The translations under genes and the position numbers were made by a program. Below are positions 52,795 through 60,757 of a stretch of DNA of 64,000 nt, piece after piece (within the stretch, counting starts at the first letter, position 1; each line of letters opens with the position of its first letter). Source of the DNA: Treponema sp. UBA6852. GTDB lineage: Bacteria > Spirochaetota > Spirochaetia > Treponematales > Treponemataceae. The notes below the pieces were generated by a model, which was not told the DNA's origin, searched no databases, and worked only from the letters and a program-made list of their open reading frames with translations. The DNA lies in NCBI GenBank assembly GCA_002449305.1, contig DKDI01000035.1, forward strand, positions 5,993 to 69,992, read 5' to 3'.

Positions 52795-52852
52795 TTGACA
52801 ATCTTTCTTAGTTACTGTATGCTAACTTTTGTAAGTTAGTTTAGTCTAACTT
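52795..52852 (+). promoter_or_regulatory. Promoter with three CTAACTT half-sites (metal-repressor-like operator)
   Basis: -35 TTGACA (52795-52800), 17 bp, -10 TATGCT (52818-52823). Half-sites: CTAACTT (52822-52828), AAGTTAG (52833-52839) and CTAACTT (52846-52852). The outer pair forms a 20-bp palindrome AAGTTAG...CTAACTT (52833-52852) that resembles DtxR-family (IdeR, TroR/MntR) boxes. It covers the -10 and start region, where binding would repress. Confidence 0.6.
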
Positions 52853-52865
52853 GTGTTTGTTACTA

Positions 52866-52948
52866 GCGGGCATATAAACTTGCGGTTCTTAATCCTAAGT
52901 TTACATCTCCTTACACAGCCACTGATGTGATATGCCCGCATTTTTTTT
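52866..52948 (+). ncRNA. Three-way-junction leader RNA with terminator-like U run
   Basis: P1: GCGGGCATAT (52866-52875) with ATATGCCCGC (52930-52939), 10 perfect pairs. P2: AAACTT (52876-52881) with AAGTTT (52897-52902), 15-nt loop. P3: ACATC (52903-52907) with GATGT (52924-52928), 16-nt loop. The helices abut, with one unpaired junction base (52929). GGTT in loop 2 could pair with AGCC in loop 3. P1 is followed by T8 and then GAGG of the next gene, so the fold could control either termination or translation. I do not recognise a named riboswitch class. Confidence 0.6.
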
Positions 52949-52956
52949 GAGGTTGT

Positions 52957-53527
52957 ATGAAAACTTTTGAGCAGACAGTAATTCACTTGGGTGCGCCGAC
53001 TTTGTGCGGAGTAAAGCCTTCAAGCCTTGTTTCTGTTTCAAAAGAAGTTCTGTTTTGTGAATACAAAAAAATTCTTCTGTGGAATAAAATCCTTGAGGGC
53101 AGCCAGAAAAAAAATAAAAATTGCAAAACGAGGAGAGAATCTTTTTTTGCTTTTCATTTATGACGAAAAACTTGTTCAGGAAATTCTTTCAAATCCTGAA
53201 GTTTTGTCATACTTGAATTTAAAAGGCTATTTTACGGACAAAGGAATTTCAAATGTCTTGAACGAGCTTTTGAATCGCCTTTCTTATTGCGAAAGTTTTC
53301 CGCATGAGATTGGAGTTTTTCTTGGTTATCCGTTGGAAGATGTTGTTGGATACGAAAAATATTCAGGAACAAAAACTAAATTTTCCGGGGCTTGGGCGGT
53401 CTACGGAAATGTAGATGAAGCTGTAAAAAAAATGGAACTTTACAAAAAGTGTTCCGTTTTTTGCTCAAGCCTTTTTGAAGCTGGAAATAATTTTGAAGCA
53501 ATTTGCAAAACAATAAATTTTATGTGA
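52957..53527 (+). pseudogene. DUF3793 family gene, split by one extra A in an A8 run
   Basis: Frame 1 from ATG 52957 (GAGG 4 nt upstream) gives the family start MKTFEQTVIHLGAPTLCG...ILEGSQKK, then reads out of frame and stops at 53163. Frame 2 carries the rest: KIKIAKRGENLFLLFIYDEKL...SYCESFPHEIGVFLGYPLEDVVGYEKYSG...WAVYGNVDEAVKKMELYKKCS. With seven A instead of eight at 53107-53114 a single 189-aa protein results, the usual DUF3793 length. The gene may be broken, misread in sequencing, phase-variable, or read by slippage on the A run. DUF3793 is of unknown biochemical function and is often found near iron and flavodoxin genes. Confidence 0.8.
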
Positions 53528-53534
53528 GGTAAAT

Positions 53535-53951
53535 ATGAAGAAAGCTGTAATCTATGCAAGCACAACTGGAAACACAGAGGCAATGGCAAATGCTGTAGCT
53601 GAAGGTGTAAAATCTTGCGGCGCGGAACTTTTGATGTCAACTGCAAGCGATGCGAATGTTTCTGATGTTCTTGCTTGCGATGCTATTATACTCGGAAGCC
53701 CTGCTATGGGAGATGAAGTTCTTGAAGATTCAATGGAAGAATTCTATACGAATCTTGAAGGCGGGTTGAGCGGAAAAAAAGTTGCTGTATTTGGTTCTTA
53801 TGATTGGGGCGACGGACAGTGGCTTAGAACTTGGGTTGAACGTCTTTCTGCTGCAGGTGCAACTGTTGTAAATGGCGAAGGCCTGAAAGCTCAGCTTGCT
53901 CCAGATGAAACTGCTCTTGCTGAATGCAAGTCTCTTGGAGAAACTGCATAA
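53535..53951 (+). CDS. Flavodoxin
   Basis: 138 aa, short-chain flavodoxin. The FMN phosphate loop is ASTTGNTEAMA, the second FMN loop is GSPAMGDEVLEDSMEEFY, and the GSYDWGDGQWLRTW region follows. It is a low-potential one-electron carrier that can replace ferredoxin when iron is scarce. It follows the DUF3793 frame after 7 bp with GAGG 7 nt before ATG. The metal-type operator upstream fits induction under iron limitation. Confidence 0.92.
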   Translation: MKKAVIYASTTGNTEAMANAVAEGVKSCGAELLMSTASDANVSDVLACDAIILGSPAMGDEVLEDSMEEFYTNLEGGLSGKKVAVFGSYDWGDGQWLRTWVERLSAAGATVVNGEGLKAQLAPDETALAECKSLGETA

Positions 53952-54063
53952 AAAAATAGACTGCTTTGCATCTTGCATTGCAGTCTTATAAAAAAGTGCT
54001 AGCAACAGGCACAGGTTTAAACTAATTCCTCGAGTTGGTTTAAAAGTGTGTGTGTTTGGTTTT

Positions 54064-54096
54064 AACTCCATTCTGAGTTTCAGACTGGAGTTTTTT
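54064..54096 (+). terminator. Terminator of the DUF3793-flavodoxin unit
   Basis: AACTCCA (54064-54070) pairs with TGGAGTT (54086-54092) and TCTGA (54072-54076) with TCAGA (54080-54084), then T6. A second hairpin, TTTAAACTAA with TTGGTTTAAA near 54016-54044, and AGACTGC/GCAGTCT (53958-53964/53980-53986), lie between it and the stop. Confidence 0.8.
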
Positions 54097-54100
54097 GTTT

Positions 54101-54370
54101 TTAAATTCTGTGCATTTCAGAAAAAACTTTTTCGTTCATTATGTTTACTTCAACGCCAAGAGTTCCAAGCTCTTCAACAAGTTCTTTTCTTGCAGTGTCG
54201 ATTCCGATGTCCGCATTGTCAAAATCAACCATCATCATCATAACAAAATTTCCGCTTAAAATTGTTTGAGAAATATCCGCAATGTTTATAGAATGTTTTG
54301 CAAGATATGCTGAAACTTTTGCGATTATACCGACTTTATCCGCACCAACGACAGTAACTATAGCTTTCAT
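54101..54370 (-). CDS. ACT-domain protein (UPF0237 type)
   Basis: 89 aa, a single ACT domain: MKAIVTVVGADKVGIIAKVSAYLAKHSINIADISQ, with the GxxKVG turn and Asn-Ile-Ala/Asp that often line an amino-acid site. These small stand-alone proteins are regulators or sensors of unknown partner. It is in its own unit; a promoter on the minus strand (TTGTGC, 17 bp, TAAAAT) ends 9 nt before the ATG, so the leader is very short and lacks a Shine-Dalgarno. Confidence 0.85.
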   Translation of the reverse strand: MKAIVTVVGADKVGIIAKVSAYLAKHSINIADISQTILSGNFVMMMMVDFDNADIGIDTARKELVEELGTLGVEVNIMNEKVFSEMHRI

Positions 54371-54477
54371 AATGAATTCATTTTAATAGAAAAAAAACTT
54401 ATGCACAAGAAGCCGCAATGGAAATTCAAACAGCGGCAGTTTTTAACTGGCTTTATGAATTTCCAAAGCGGTATTTT

Positions 54478-57249
54478 TTATTCAGACTTTAAATAATCGA
54501 TTCCGGATGAAACAGAAACATCTCTTGAAAGTGCAACGAATTTTATTTCGATTCCAGGTTTTGTATGCTCAAGCGAAATTTCATATTTGCCTTTTTCAAG
54601 CTGAACCTGCCCGATTACAGCTCCTGTGTCTTTTCCTTCTGTGGAGCGGCATTCAAATGCAAATGTTGGTTTTCCATCGATCAGCACGTTGCATACAGAT
54701 TGCGAAACTTTGCCCACATCAGCTGGCTTTGAATAAACTCCAAGCACATTGTAAACTCCGTTTGCCGGCGCAAAGAAATTTCTTTTTGTTTCACCGTTGC
54801 AAAGAAATCTGAAATTTTCCTGAGCTGGTTTTTTTGCATTTTGATTTTCTACCTTTGGAGCCAAGACTGGAATATTGTTTAGCGGACGAAGCTTGCGTTC
54901 AGCGACAAGAGTTTTTGTAAGAAATTTTATAATGTCCATTGCGCAAACTTGAAGTTCCGCAGTTGTAAGCTCGCCGTTTTTTAAGCTTGACTTTATATTG
55001 TCGTTGTTTCCGTCTTTTTCCGCAGTGTCGTTGTTTACAATCATGTAGATGTCGTTTCTTGCTCGGACCATCGAAGCGGTAAGTTCAATTTCTCCTTTTC
55101 CGCCTTTTACGCAGTCGTTTATTCTTGCCCACCAGTCGGTTATTACAACGCCTGTGTATTTCCAGTTTTTGCGGAGAATTGTTGAATTTAAATCGTAGTT
55201 GCTTGCCGCAAAGTGTCCATTGATTTGATTGTAGCTTGTCATAATTGACTGGGCATTTCCTCGTTTTACAGCGGCTTCAAATGGCTTAAGATAAATTTCT
55301 CGCAATGCGCGTTCTGAGACAATTGAATCGTGTTCGCGCCTTTGAGTTTCCTGGCTGTTCGCGGCGAAATGTTTTATTGTTGCAACCGGACCTTCTTTTG
55401 AAACGCCTTTTAAAATTGCAAGCGTCATTTCAGAAGTAAGAAGCGGATCTTCGGAAAAATATTCAAAGTTTCTTCCGTTAAGAGGATTTCTGTGAATGTT
55501 TATTCCAGGTCCAAGAACTGTGTCAATTTGATTTTGCATTAGCTCTTGGCTTTCAAATTCAAAAAGCTCCTGAACAAGAGGAGGATTCCAAGTGCAAGCC
55601 AGTAAAGTTCCTATTGGCATAAGAGAAGCTTCCTTGCCTGTGTCGAGCCTTATGCCTGAAGGACCATCCGCGCATCCTGCAACAGGAATTCCGTAGTCAT
55701 AAAGAGATTCACTTACGCCACCAAAAACTGAAGCGATTCCCATTGTTGCTTTGCGGCTCATCATTCCTTCTCCGCGCACAAGAGTTGCAAGCTCTTCGTT
55801 GTTTAGCTGGGCAACAAATTTTTCAAGTAGCTCAGGATTTTCCTTTACATCTTGAAATTTTATTCCTTTGTTTCCTGTGAATGGAATTTCTTTTGGAAGA
55901 TTTTCTTTTATGCGCTGTTCAAGGCTGAAAGATTCAAGCGGAACATTTTCTTCTTCAATTGAATAGTTTCCGTCCGGCTTGATTTGCACTGGCTTGATTC
56001 TTGAAAAAGCTTTTCGCGGAGCAAGTGCCTGGCAAAGTTTTTCTGTGGCGTAAGTTTTTTCAACTGAAATACAATCGCTGCTTCCAACTGGAATTTTCTT
56101 TGCGCTTTCAGAATCAGTTCCCATGAATAAAAAATATTTTCCTTCTTCAAGAACAAACGAAAATTCAAATCCAGAAATTCCAGAATCATCATAAGAAGCA
56201 GCTGATTCCAAGTTGAACAAAAGCTCAAGTTCTTCCGACTGGCCTGGTTTTAGCAAATTTGATTTTTTGAATGCGACAAGAACTTTTGAAGGCTTTCCGA
56301 GTTTTCCTTGCGGAGCTTGAAGGTAAAGCTGGACAATTTCTTTTCCGCTGAATTTTTTTCCGATGTTTTCTACGCGGACCTTTACGTTTACATTTTTTTT
56401 GTCCACAGAAGAAGAAATAAATTCGGTTTTAAATTCCGTGTAAGAAAGTCCGAATCCAAATGGAAATAGAATTTTTTCTTTTGCGAATGTTGAAAAATAT
56501 CTGTAGCCGACATAAATATCTTCCATATAAAAAGATTCACTTTGTGTTGCGAAATTTTTTGTGGAAGGATAGTCGTCTATTGATTTTGCGATTGTGTCTG
56601 TGAGTTTTCCGCACGGAACTGATTTTCCGCACAGAACATTTGCGCAGGCTCTTCCGGATTCTTGCCCTCCTTGCCAAGCGTAGACTACGGATTTAATTTT
56701 TCCTGAAAATTCTTTGTCGTCAATCCAAGCCGTGTCGATTATTCCGCATGAGTTAAAAACAATTATTACACTTTCAAATGCCGAGCAAATTTCTTTAATT
56801 GAATTGCGTTCTGTGTCAGTTAAAAGCCAGCAGCCTTTTTCTTTTGTAAAGTCTTTGTCTTCGCCAGCATTTCGGCCTATAACGAAAATTGCTTTTTTTG
56901 AAACTTTTGCAGCGTTTTTTGCAAGCTCAGCTGAAACTGAAAGTTCCTTTTGAAAAAAAGGCTCCATTGCCCAGCCACCTCCGCCATTGTCAAACGGATT
57001 TTCCTTTATCCAGTTTCTGTAAATTTCAGCAAGTTCTTTGTTTGCCATTGGAATGTTGTCTGTTAAATTTGTGGAATAAGGCGAGCGGACAGAACCACCA
57101 GAACCCATTCCGCATTTGTAAAAATCAAACTGGCATCTTCCAAAAATAGCAACAGTTTCATTTTCTGCAAGCGGAAGCGTGTTTTCATTGTTCCTAAGAA
57201 GTACGATTCCTTCTTGCGCGGCTTCAAGAATTTTTTCTGCGAATGTCAT
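54478..57249 (-). CDS. GH3 beta-glycosidase with inverted domain order
   Basis: 923 aa from ATG 57249 (GGGGGA 6 nt upstream; a second ATG lies at 57261). The GH3 C-terminal alpha/beta-sandwich domain comes first (EGIVLLRNNENTLPLAENETVAIFGRC...), then an Fn3-like block (NIGKKFSGKEIVQLYLQAP...), then the TIM-barrel domain at about 480-770 (GPSGIRLD, GPGINIHRNPLNGRNFEYFSEDP, IKHFAANSQETQRREHDS). The nucleophile Asp lies in GVVITDWWA. The last 120 residues are a beta-rich module. This order is known in some gut-bacterial beta-glucosidases. There is no signal peptide, so it is cytoplasmic. The substrate is unknown; divergent araC-type control suggests sugar induction. Confidence 0.88.
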   Translation of the reverse strand: MTFAEKILEAAQEGIVLLRNNENTLPLAENETVAIFGRCQFDFYKCGMGSGGSVRSPYSTNLTDNIPMANKELAEIYRNWIKENPFDNGGGGWAMEPFFQKELSVSAELAKNAAKVSKKAIFVIGRNAGEDKDFTKEKGCWLLTDTERNSIKEICSAFESVIIVFNSCGIIDTAWIDDKEFSGKIKSVVYAWQGGQESGRACANVLCGKSVPCGKLTDTIAKSIDDYPSTKNFATQSESFYMEDIYVGYRYFSTFAKEKILFPFGFGLSYTEFKTEFISSSVDKKNVNVKVRVENIGKKFSGKEIVQLYLQAPQGKLGKPSKVLVAFKKSNLLKPGQSEELELLFNLESAASYDDSGISGFEFSFVLEEGKYFLFMGTDSESAKKIPVGSSDCISVEKTYATEKLCQALAPRKAFSRIKPVQIKPDGNYSIEEENVPLESFSLEQRIKENLPKEIPFTGNKGIKFQDVKENPELLEKFVAQLNNEELATLVRGEGMMSRKATMGIASVFGGVSESLYDYGIPVAGCADGPSGIRLDTGKEASLMPIGTLLACTWNPPLVQELFEFESQELMQNQIDTVLGPGINIHRNPLNGRNFEYFSEDPLLTSEMTLAILKGVSKEGPVATIKHFAANSQETQRREHDSIVSERALREIYLKPFEAAVKRGNAQSIMTSYNQINGHFAASNYDLNSTILRKNWKYTGVVITDWWARINDCVKGGKGEIELTASMVRARNDIYMIVNNDTAEKDGNNDNIKSSLKNGELTTAELQVCAMDIIKFLTKTLVAERKLRPLNNIPVLAPKVENQNAKKPAQENFRFLCNGETKRNFFAPANGVYNVLGVYSKPADVGKVSQSVCNVLIDGKPTFAFECRSTEGKDTGAVIGQVQLEKGKYEISLEHTKPGIEIKFVALSRDVSVSSGIDYLKSE

Positions 57250-57282
57250 AAAATCCCCCATAATAATATTTAAAGTGAAAAA

Positions 57283-57297
57283 TTGTTATAAAAACAA
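57283..57297. promoter_or_regulatory. Inverted repeat in the GH3-araC divergent region
   Basis: TTGTT (57283-57287) and AACAA (57293-57297) around ATAAA. A further TAACAAT lies about 70 bp on, near 57363. They are candidate sites for the AraC-type regulator. The rest of 57250-57396 is AT-rich. Confidence 0.35.
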
Positions 57298-57396
57298 CAT
57301 CTGTTTTTTATCAATATTAACATTGGTTGCTTTCAAAATCTTTAACTATATGCTAAATTAATATAACAATCTTCCATTTTTTTTAAGAGGCAGTTT

Positions 57397-58284
57397 TTGA
57401 AGCGTTATTCAACTTTTAATGTGGATTTGTCAGAAAATGTTGCGTACAATGATCCGGCTTTTCCTGCGTATATTACAAGCGGATTTTTATCTTGCTATCC
57501 TGATTTAAAAGGCTGCACTCACTGGCACGAGGACTGGGAATTTATAATTGTTCTTGAAGGCCTTGAAACTTATAACGTGAATGGAAACTTAATTGAAATT
57601 GAAGCCGGAGATGCAATCTTTGTAAACAGCCGGCAAGTTCACTATGGATTTTCAGCGGATCGAAAAGACTGCGAATTTATCTGCATTTTGCTGAACCCTT
57701 CGTTGCTTTGCTCCAATAAAGATTTTGATGAAAAATTTGTAAAACCGTTTACGTACAATGCAAATTATCCTTTTATAAAGCTGAGCCGAAAAATCCAATG
57801 GCAAAACAAAATTATAAAACTTCTAAAGGAAATTCATTTAAAAAAAGACGAAAAGACTTGGCAGTTTATAACACAACGGAATTTTTTCAGCATATTTGAG
57901 CTAATCTATTCTAACGTGGACATAAAATCTGAAAAGTCGGCGCAAAATTCTGCTGAACTTAATGCTTTAAAGCTGATGATGGTTTTTATTCAGGACAATT
58001 ATAAGAGGAAAATTTCACTTGAAGATATTGCTTCCGCCGGATTCTGCTGCAAAAGCAAATGCTCTTCAATTTTCAGCCAGTATTTAAAGGAGTCTCCGAT
58101 AATTTATCTTATAAAATACAGATTAAAAATCAGCACAGAGCTTCTTTGCAAAACTGGCATTCCAATTACAGAAATTGCCTATGAATGCGGTTTTTCTGGA
58201 ACGAGCTATTTTTGCGAGACTTTCCATAAATATTACAAGACAACACCGCTTGATTTTAGAAAGGATTCCGCACAGATTTCTTAG
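57397..58284 (+). CDS. AraC-family transcriptional regulator with N-terminal cupin
   Basis: 295 aa from TTG 57397, supported by AAGAGG 6 nt upstream. Residues about 30-110 are the cupin sensor (HWHEDWEFIIVLEGLETYNVNG...GDAIFVNSRQVHYG). Residues about 190-290 are two HTH units (ISLEDIASAGFCCKSKCSSIFSQYLKESP, then ITEIAYECGFSGTSYFCETFHKYYKTTPLDFRK). It is divergent from the GH3 gene and probably activates it in response to a sugar. Confidence 0.92.
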   Translation: MKRYSTFNVDLSENVAYNDPAFPAYITSGFLSCYPDLKGCTHWHEDWEFIIVLEGLETYNVNGNLIEIEAGDAIFVNSRQVHYGFSADRKDCEFICILLNPSLLCSNKDFDEKFVKPFTYNANYPFIKLSRKIQWQNKIIKLLKEIHLKKDEKTWQFITQRNFFSIFELIYSNVDIKSEKSAQNSAELNALKLMMVFIQDNYKRKISLEDIASAGFCCKSKCSSIFSQYLKESPIIYLIKYRLKISTELLCKTGIPITEIAYECGFSGTSYFCETFHKYYKTTPLDFRKDSAQIS

Positions 58285-58337
58285 ACTTTTTTGAAAACCT
58301 TGCTTTGTTAAAAATTTTAACATTGCATATTTAAACC

Positions 58338-58366
58338 TTGACAAATTTTTCATGTGAACATAAGAT
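58338..58366 (+). promoter_or_regulatory. Promoter of the ptsN-like gene, leaderless layout
   Basis: -35 TTGACA (58338-58343), 17 bp, -10 TAAGAT (58361-58366), exactly 6 nt to ATG 58373, no Shine-Dalgarno. The best consensus example of the leaderless set. Confidence 0.7.
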
Positions 58367-58372
58367 ATTAAT

Positions 58373-58819
58373 ATGGACTTAAGAACTGTATTAACACCTG
58401 ACACAGTAGACCTTCATTTAAAGGGAACTACAAAAGAAGAAATTATTGACGAGCTTCTCGATATTCTCGTGAAAGCCGGGAAAGTAACAGATAAAGCAGT
58501 TGCAAAGGAGTGTGTTCTTGACCGTGAGCGTAAAATGTCTACCGGTATGAAGCATGGAATTGCAATTCCGCATGGAAAAACTGACACAGTTTCTGACTTA
58601 GTTGCTTGTATTGGAGTTTCAGACAATCCTGTTGATTTTGACAGCTTGGATCAGGAGCCTTGCCGTATATTTATTATGACATTGTCGCCTGTAAACAAGA
58701 CTGGTCCTCATCTTCAGTTCCTTGCTGAAGTCAGCCTTTTGTTTAAATCTGCTGACAAGCGCGCTCAGATTCTGAATACTCAGGACAAAGCGGAAGTTAT
58801 AAAGATTTTAACTGAATAG
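58373..58819 (+). CDS. PTS EIIA component, PtsN/fructose type
   Basis: 148 aa. The phospho-accepting His lies in MKHGIAIPHGKTD, within the EIIA-Fru fold (DERERKMSTG-like loop, IMTLSPVNKTGPHLQFLAEVSLLF). No EIIB or EIIC lies nearby, so it is probably regulatory, as in PtsN (nitrogen PTS), rather than a sugar transporter. Single gene, from the promoter at 58338-58366 to the terminator at 58847. Confidence 0.9.
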   Translation: MDLRTVLTPDTVDLHLKGTTKEEIIDELLDILVKAGKVTDKAVAKECVLDRERKMSTGMKHGIAIPHGKTDTVSDLVACIGVSDNPVDFDSLDQEPCRIFIMTLSPVNKTGPHLQFLAEVSLLFKSADKRAQILNTQDKAEVIKILTE

Positions 58820-58846
58820 TTTGTTTTATTCTATTATTTCTATAGA

Positions 58847-58876
58847 AGCTCTTGCTAAATGCAGGGGCTTTTTTGT
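58847..58876 (+). terminator. Terminator of the ptsN-like gene
   Basis: AGCTCTTGC (58847-58855) pairs with GCAGGGGCT (58861-58869) including two G-U pairs, loop TAAAT, then T6. Confidence 0.8.
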
Positions 58877-58932
58877 TTTCCATTAAATTTCATTTTACGC
58901 AGAAAAACAAAGGTTCATCAAAAAGAAAATAC

Positions 58933-58960
58933 TTGACATTTTATCTTTTTTTGTCATAAT
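58933..58960 (+). promoter_or_regulatory. Promoter of the fab operon
   Basis: -35 TTGACA (58933-58938), 16 bp, -10 CATAAT (58955-58960). A 20-nt leader with GAAGAGG leads to ATG 58988, so this unit has a normal ribosome site, unlike the leaderless genes. I see no FapR- or FabT-like palindrome. Confidence 0.6.
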
Positions 58961-58987
58961 AAAATAAAATTTATAGAAGAGGTAATT

Positions 58988-59944
58988 ATGGCTGAAAAAT
59001 ACGCATTTTTGTTTCCAGGACAAGGCGCACAAGCTCCAGGAATGGTAAAAGACGTTGCTGAATCTTTTTCTTCAGCAAAGAAAGTTATTGATGATGTTTC
59101 TTCCATTGTAAATTTAGATATGGCAAAACTTTTGTGGGAATCAGATGCGGCACAGCTCAGCCGTTCTGACAACAGCCAGATTGCCATAACAGCGGCTTCT
59201 CTTGCTTTGATGGCTGCTTTAAAAGATAAAAATATTGAGCCTTCTGCGGCAATGGGTTTCAGCCTTGGAGAGTTTCCTGCTCTTTATGCGGCAGGAGTTT
59301 TGTCATTTGAAGATGTTGTAAAAGTTGTACGCCAGCGCGGGCTTATTATGCAGAAAGTATGTGAAGAAATCGCGGCAAAAAACGAAGGTCATGCGCCTGG
59401 AATGACAGCAGTTCTCGGTCTTTCTCCTGAAAAAGTAAAGGAAATTGCTTCCGGCATAAAGGATGCTTATGCGGCAAACATGAACAGTGTAAAGCAAACT
59501 GTTGTGAGCGGAACTTTTGATGCTCTTGCTGCTGTTGAAAAAGCTGCTTCTGAAGCTGGCGCGCGTCGTGCAGTCCGCTTAAAGGTTGCAGGTCCTTTCC
59601 ATTCGCCTTTGATGCAGGATGCCGCTGTAGAATTTGAAAAAGCTATTGCTGATGTAAAGTTCAACGATCCTAAAATCAAGCTGTTTTCAAATGTAACAGG
59701 AAAGGAATGTGTTTCTGGAGAGGAAGCAAAAAAATCTGCGGTTCTTCATCTTACAAACCCAGTTCTTTGGACAGACGAAGAAGACTGCCTTGCTTCTGTT
59801 ATGAAAGCTGACGGTTTTGATAAGTGGGCTGCTCTTGAAGTTGGACCTGGAAAAGTTCTTTCTGGACTTTGGGGAAATACTGACTACAACGCTTCAATTT
59901 CAGTTTTGCCAGTTAACACAGCTGAATCTGTAAATAATCTGTAA
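58988..59944 (+). CDS. fabD: Malonyl-CoA:ACP transacylase
   Basis: 318 aa. FLFPGQGAQAPGM at the N-terminus and the nucleophile elbow MGFSLGEFPALYAAG; most FabD proteins have GHSLGE, so the residue before the Ser is Phe instead of His here. The catalytic His is in KVAGPFHSPLM. It loads malonate on ACP. First of four fatty-acid genes; acpP and fabH are not next to it. Confidence 0.93.
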   Translation: MAEKYAFLFPGQGAQAPGMVKDVAESFSSAKKVIDDVSSIVNLDMAKLLWESDAAQLSRSDNSQIAITAASLALMAALKDKNIEPSAAMGFSLGEFPALYAAGVLSFEDVVKVVRQRGLIMQKVCEEIAAKNEGHAPGMTAVLGLSPEKVKEIASGIKDAYAANMNSVKQTVVSGTFDALAAVEKAASEAGARRAVRLKVAGPFHSPLMQDAAVEFEKAIADVKFNDPKIKLFSNVTGKECVSGEEAKKSAVLHLTNPVLWTDEEDCLASVMKADGFDKWAALEVGPGKVLSGLWGNTDYNASISVLPVNTAESVNNL

Positions 59945-59961
59945 TTACTATAGGGGATAAT

Positions 59962-60705
59962 ATGCTTCTAAAAAACAAAAAGGCTTTGGTTACTGGTTCT
60001 TCACGCGGAATCGGGCGTAAAATTGTTGAAGTTTTTCTTGCAAATGGATGCGAAGTCTGGGGAATGTGCACAAAAGAATCCGCAGGAAAAGCCGAGCTTG
60101 AAAAACTTGCCGCGGAAAATGGAACTGCTTTCCATGAATTTTATGCAGATGCGGGAAATGCTGAAGTTCTTACATCAGCGGTAAAAAATGCGCTTGGTGA
60201 ATCAGGCGGTTTTGATGTTCTTGTAAATAACGCAGGAATTACACGCGACACTTTGAGCTTTAGAATGAAAAAGGAAGACTGGGATTCAGTTCTTGCTGTA
60301 AACCTTACTTCGGCTTTTCTTGTTTGCCAGATTGTTTCAAATGATATGATTCACAAAAAATCAGGCTCTATAATCAACATGGCTTCAATTGTTGGAATTC
60401 ATGGCGGAGCTGGGCAGGTGAATTATTCTGCAAGCAAAGGCGGACTCATTGCGTTTTCAAAATCGCTTGCAAAGGAAGTTGGAAGCCGCGGCGTTCGTGT
60501 AAACTGCATTGCTCCTGGATTTATTGAAACAGACATGACAAATGCTGTAAAAGAAGAAATTCGCAAGGCATGGGTTGAAGGAATTCCTTTAAAGAGAGCT
60601 GGAAAACCTGAAGATGTTGCAAATGCGGCGTTGTTCCTTGCTTCTGATTTGAGCCTTTATGTAACAGCTCAGGTTATTGGTGTTGACGGTGGAATGGGAG
60701 CTTAA
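59962..60705 (+). CDS. fabG: 3-oxoacyl-ACP reductase
   Basis: 247 aa SDR. The NADPH loop is TGSSRGIGR, then NNAG, the catalytic Ser in NMASIVG, and Tyr-x-x-x-Lys in YSASKGG. The typical FabG ending GVDGGMGA is present. It reduces 3-oxoacyl-ACP in elongation. AGGGGAT lies upstream of ATG, 17 bp after fabD. Confidence 0.94.
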   Translation: MLLKNKKALVTGSSRGIGRKIVEVFLANGCEVWGMCTKESAGKAELEKLAAENGTAFHEFYADAGNAEVLTSAVKNALGESGGFDVLVNNAGITRDTLSFRMKKEDWDSVLAVNLTSAFLVCQIVSNDMIHKKSGSIINMASIVGIHGGAGQVNYSASKGGLIAFSKSLAKEVGSRGVRVNCIAPGFIETDMTNAVKEEIRKAWVEGIPLKRAGKPEDVANAALFLASDLSLYVTAQVIGVDGGMGA

Positions 60706-60757
60706 AGCTTTCATTTATAAAATTATCTATATACTACTATTTTTTATGGAGAAAATT

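Noticed and set aside
52866..52939. Cobalamin riboswitch, suggested by AATCC and GCCACTG in the leader
   Set aside because: The four-way core, the AAAGGGAA region and the B12 box are missing. The helices form a plain three-way junction.
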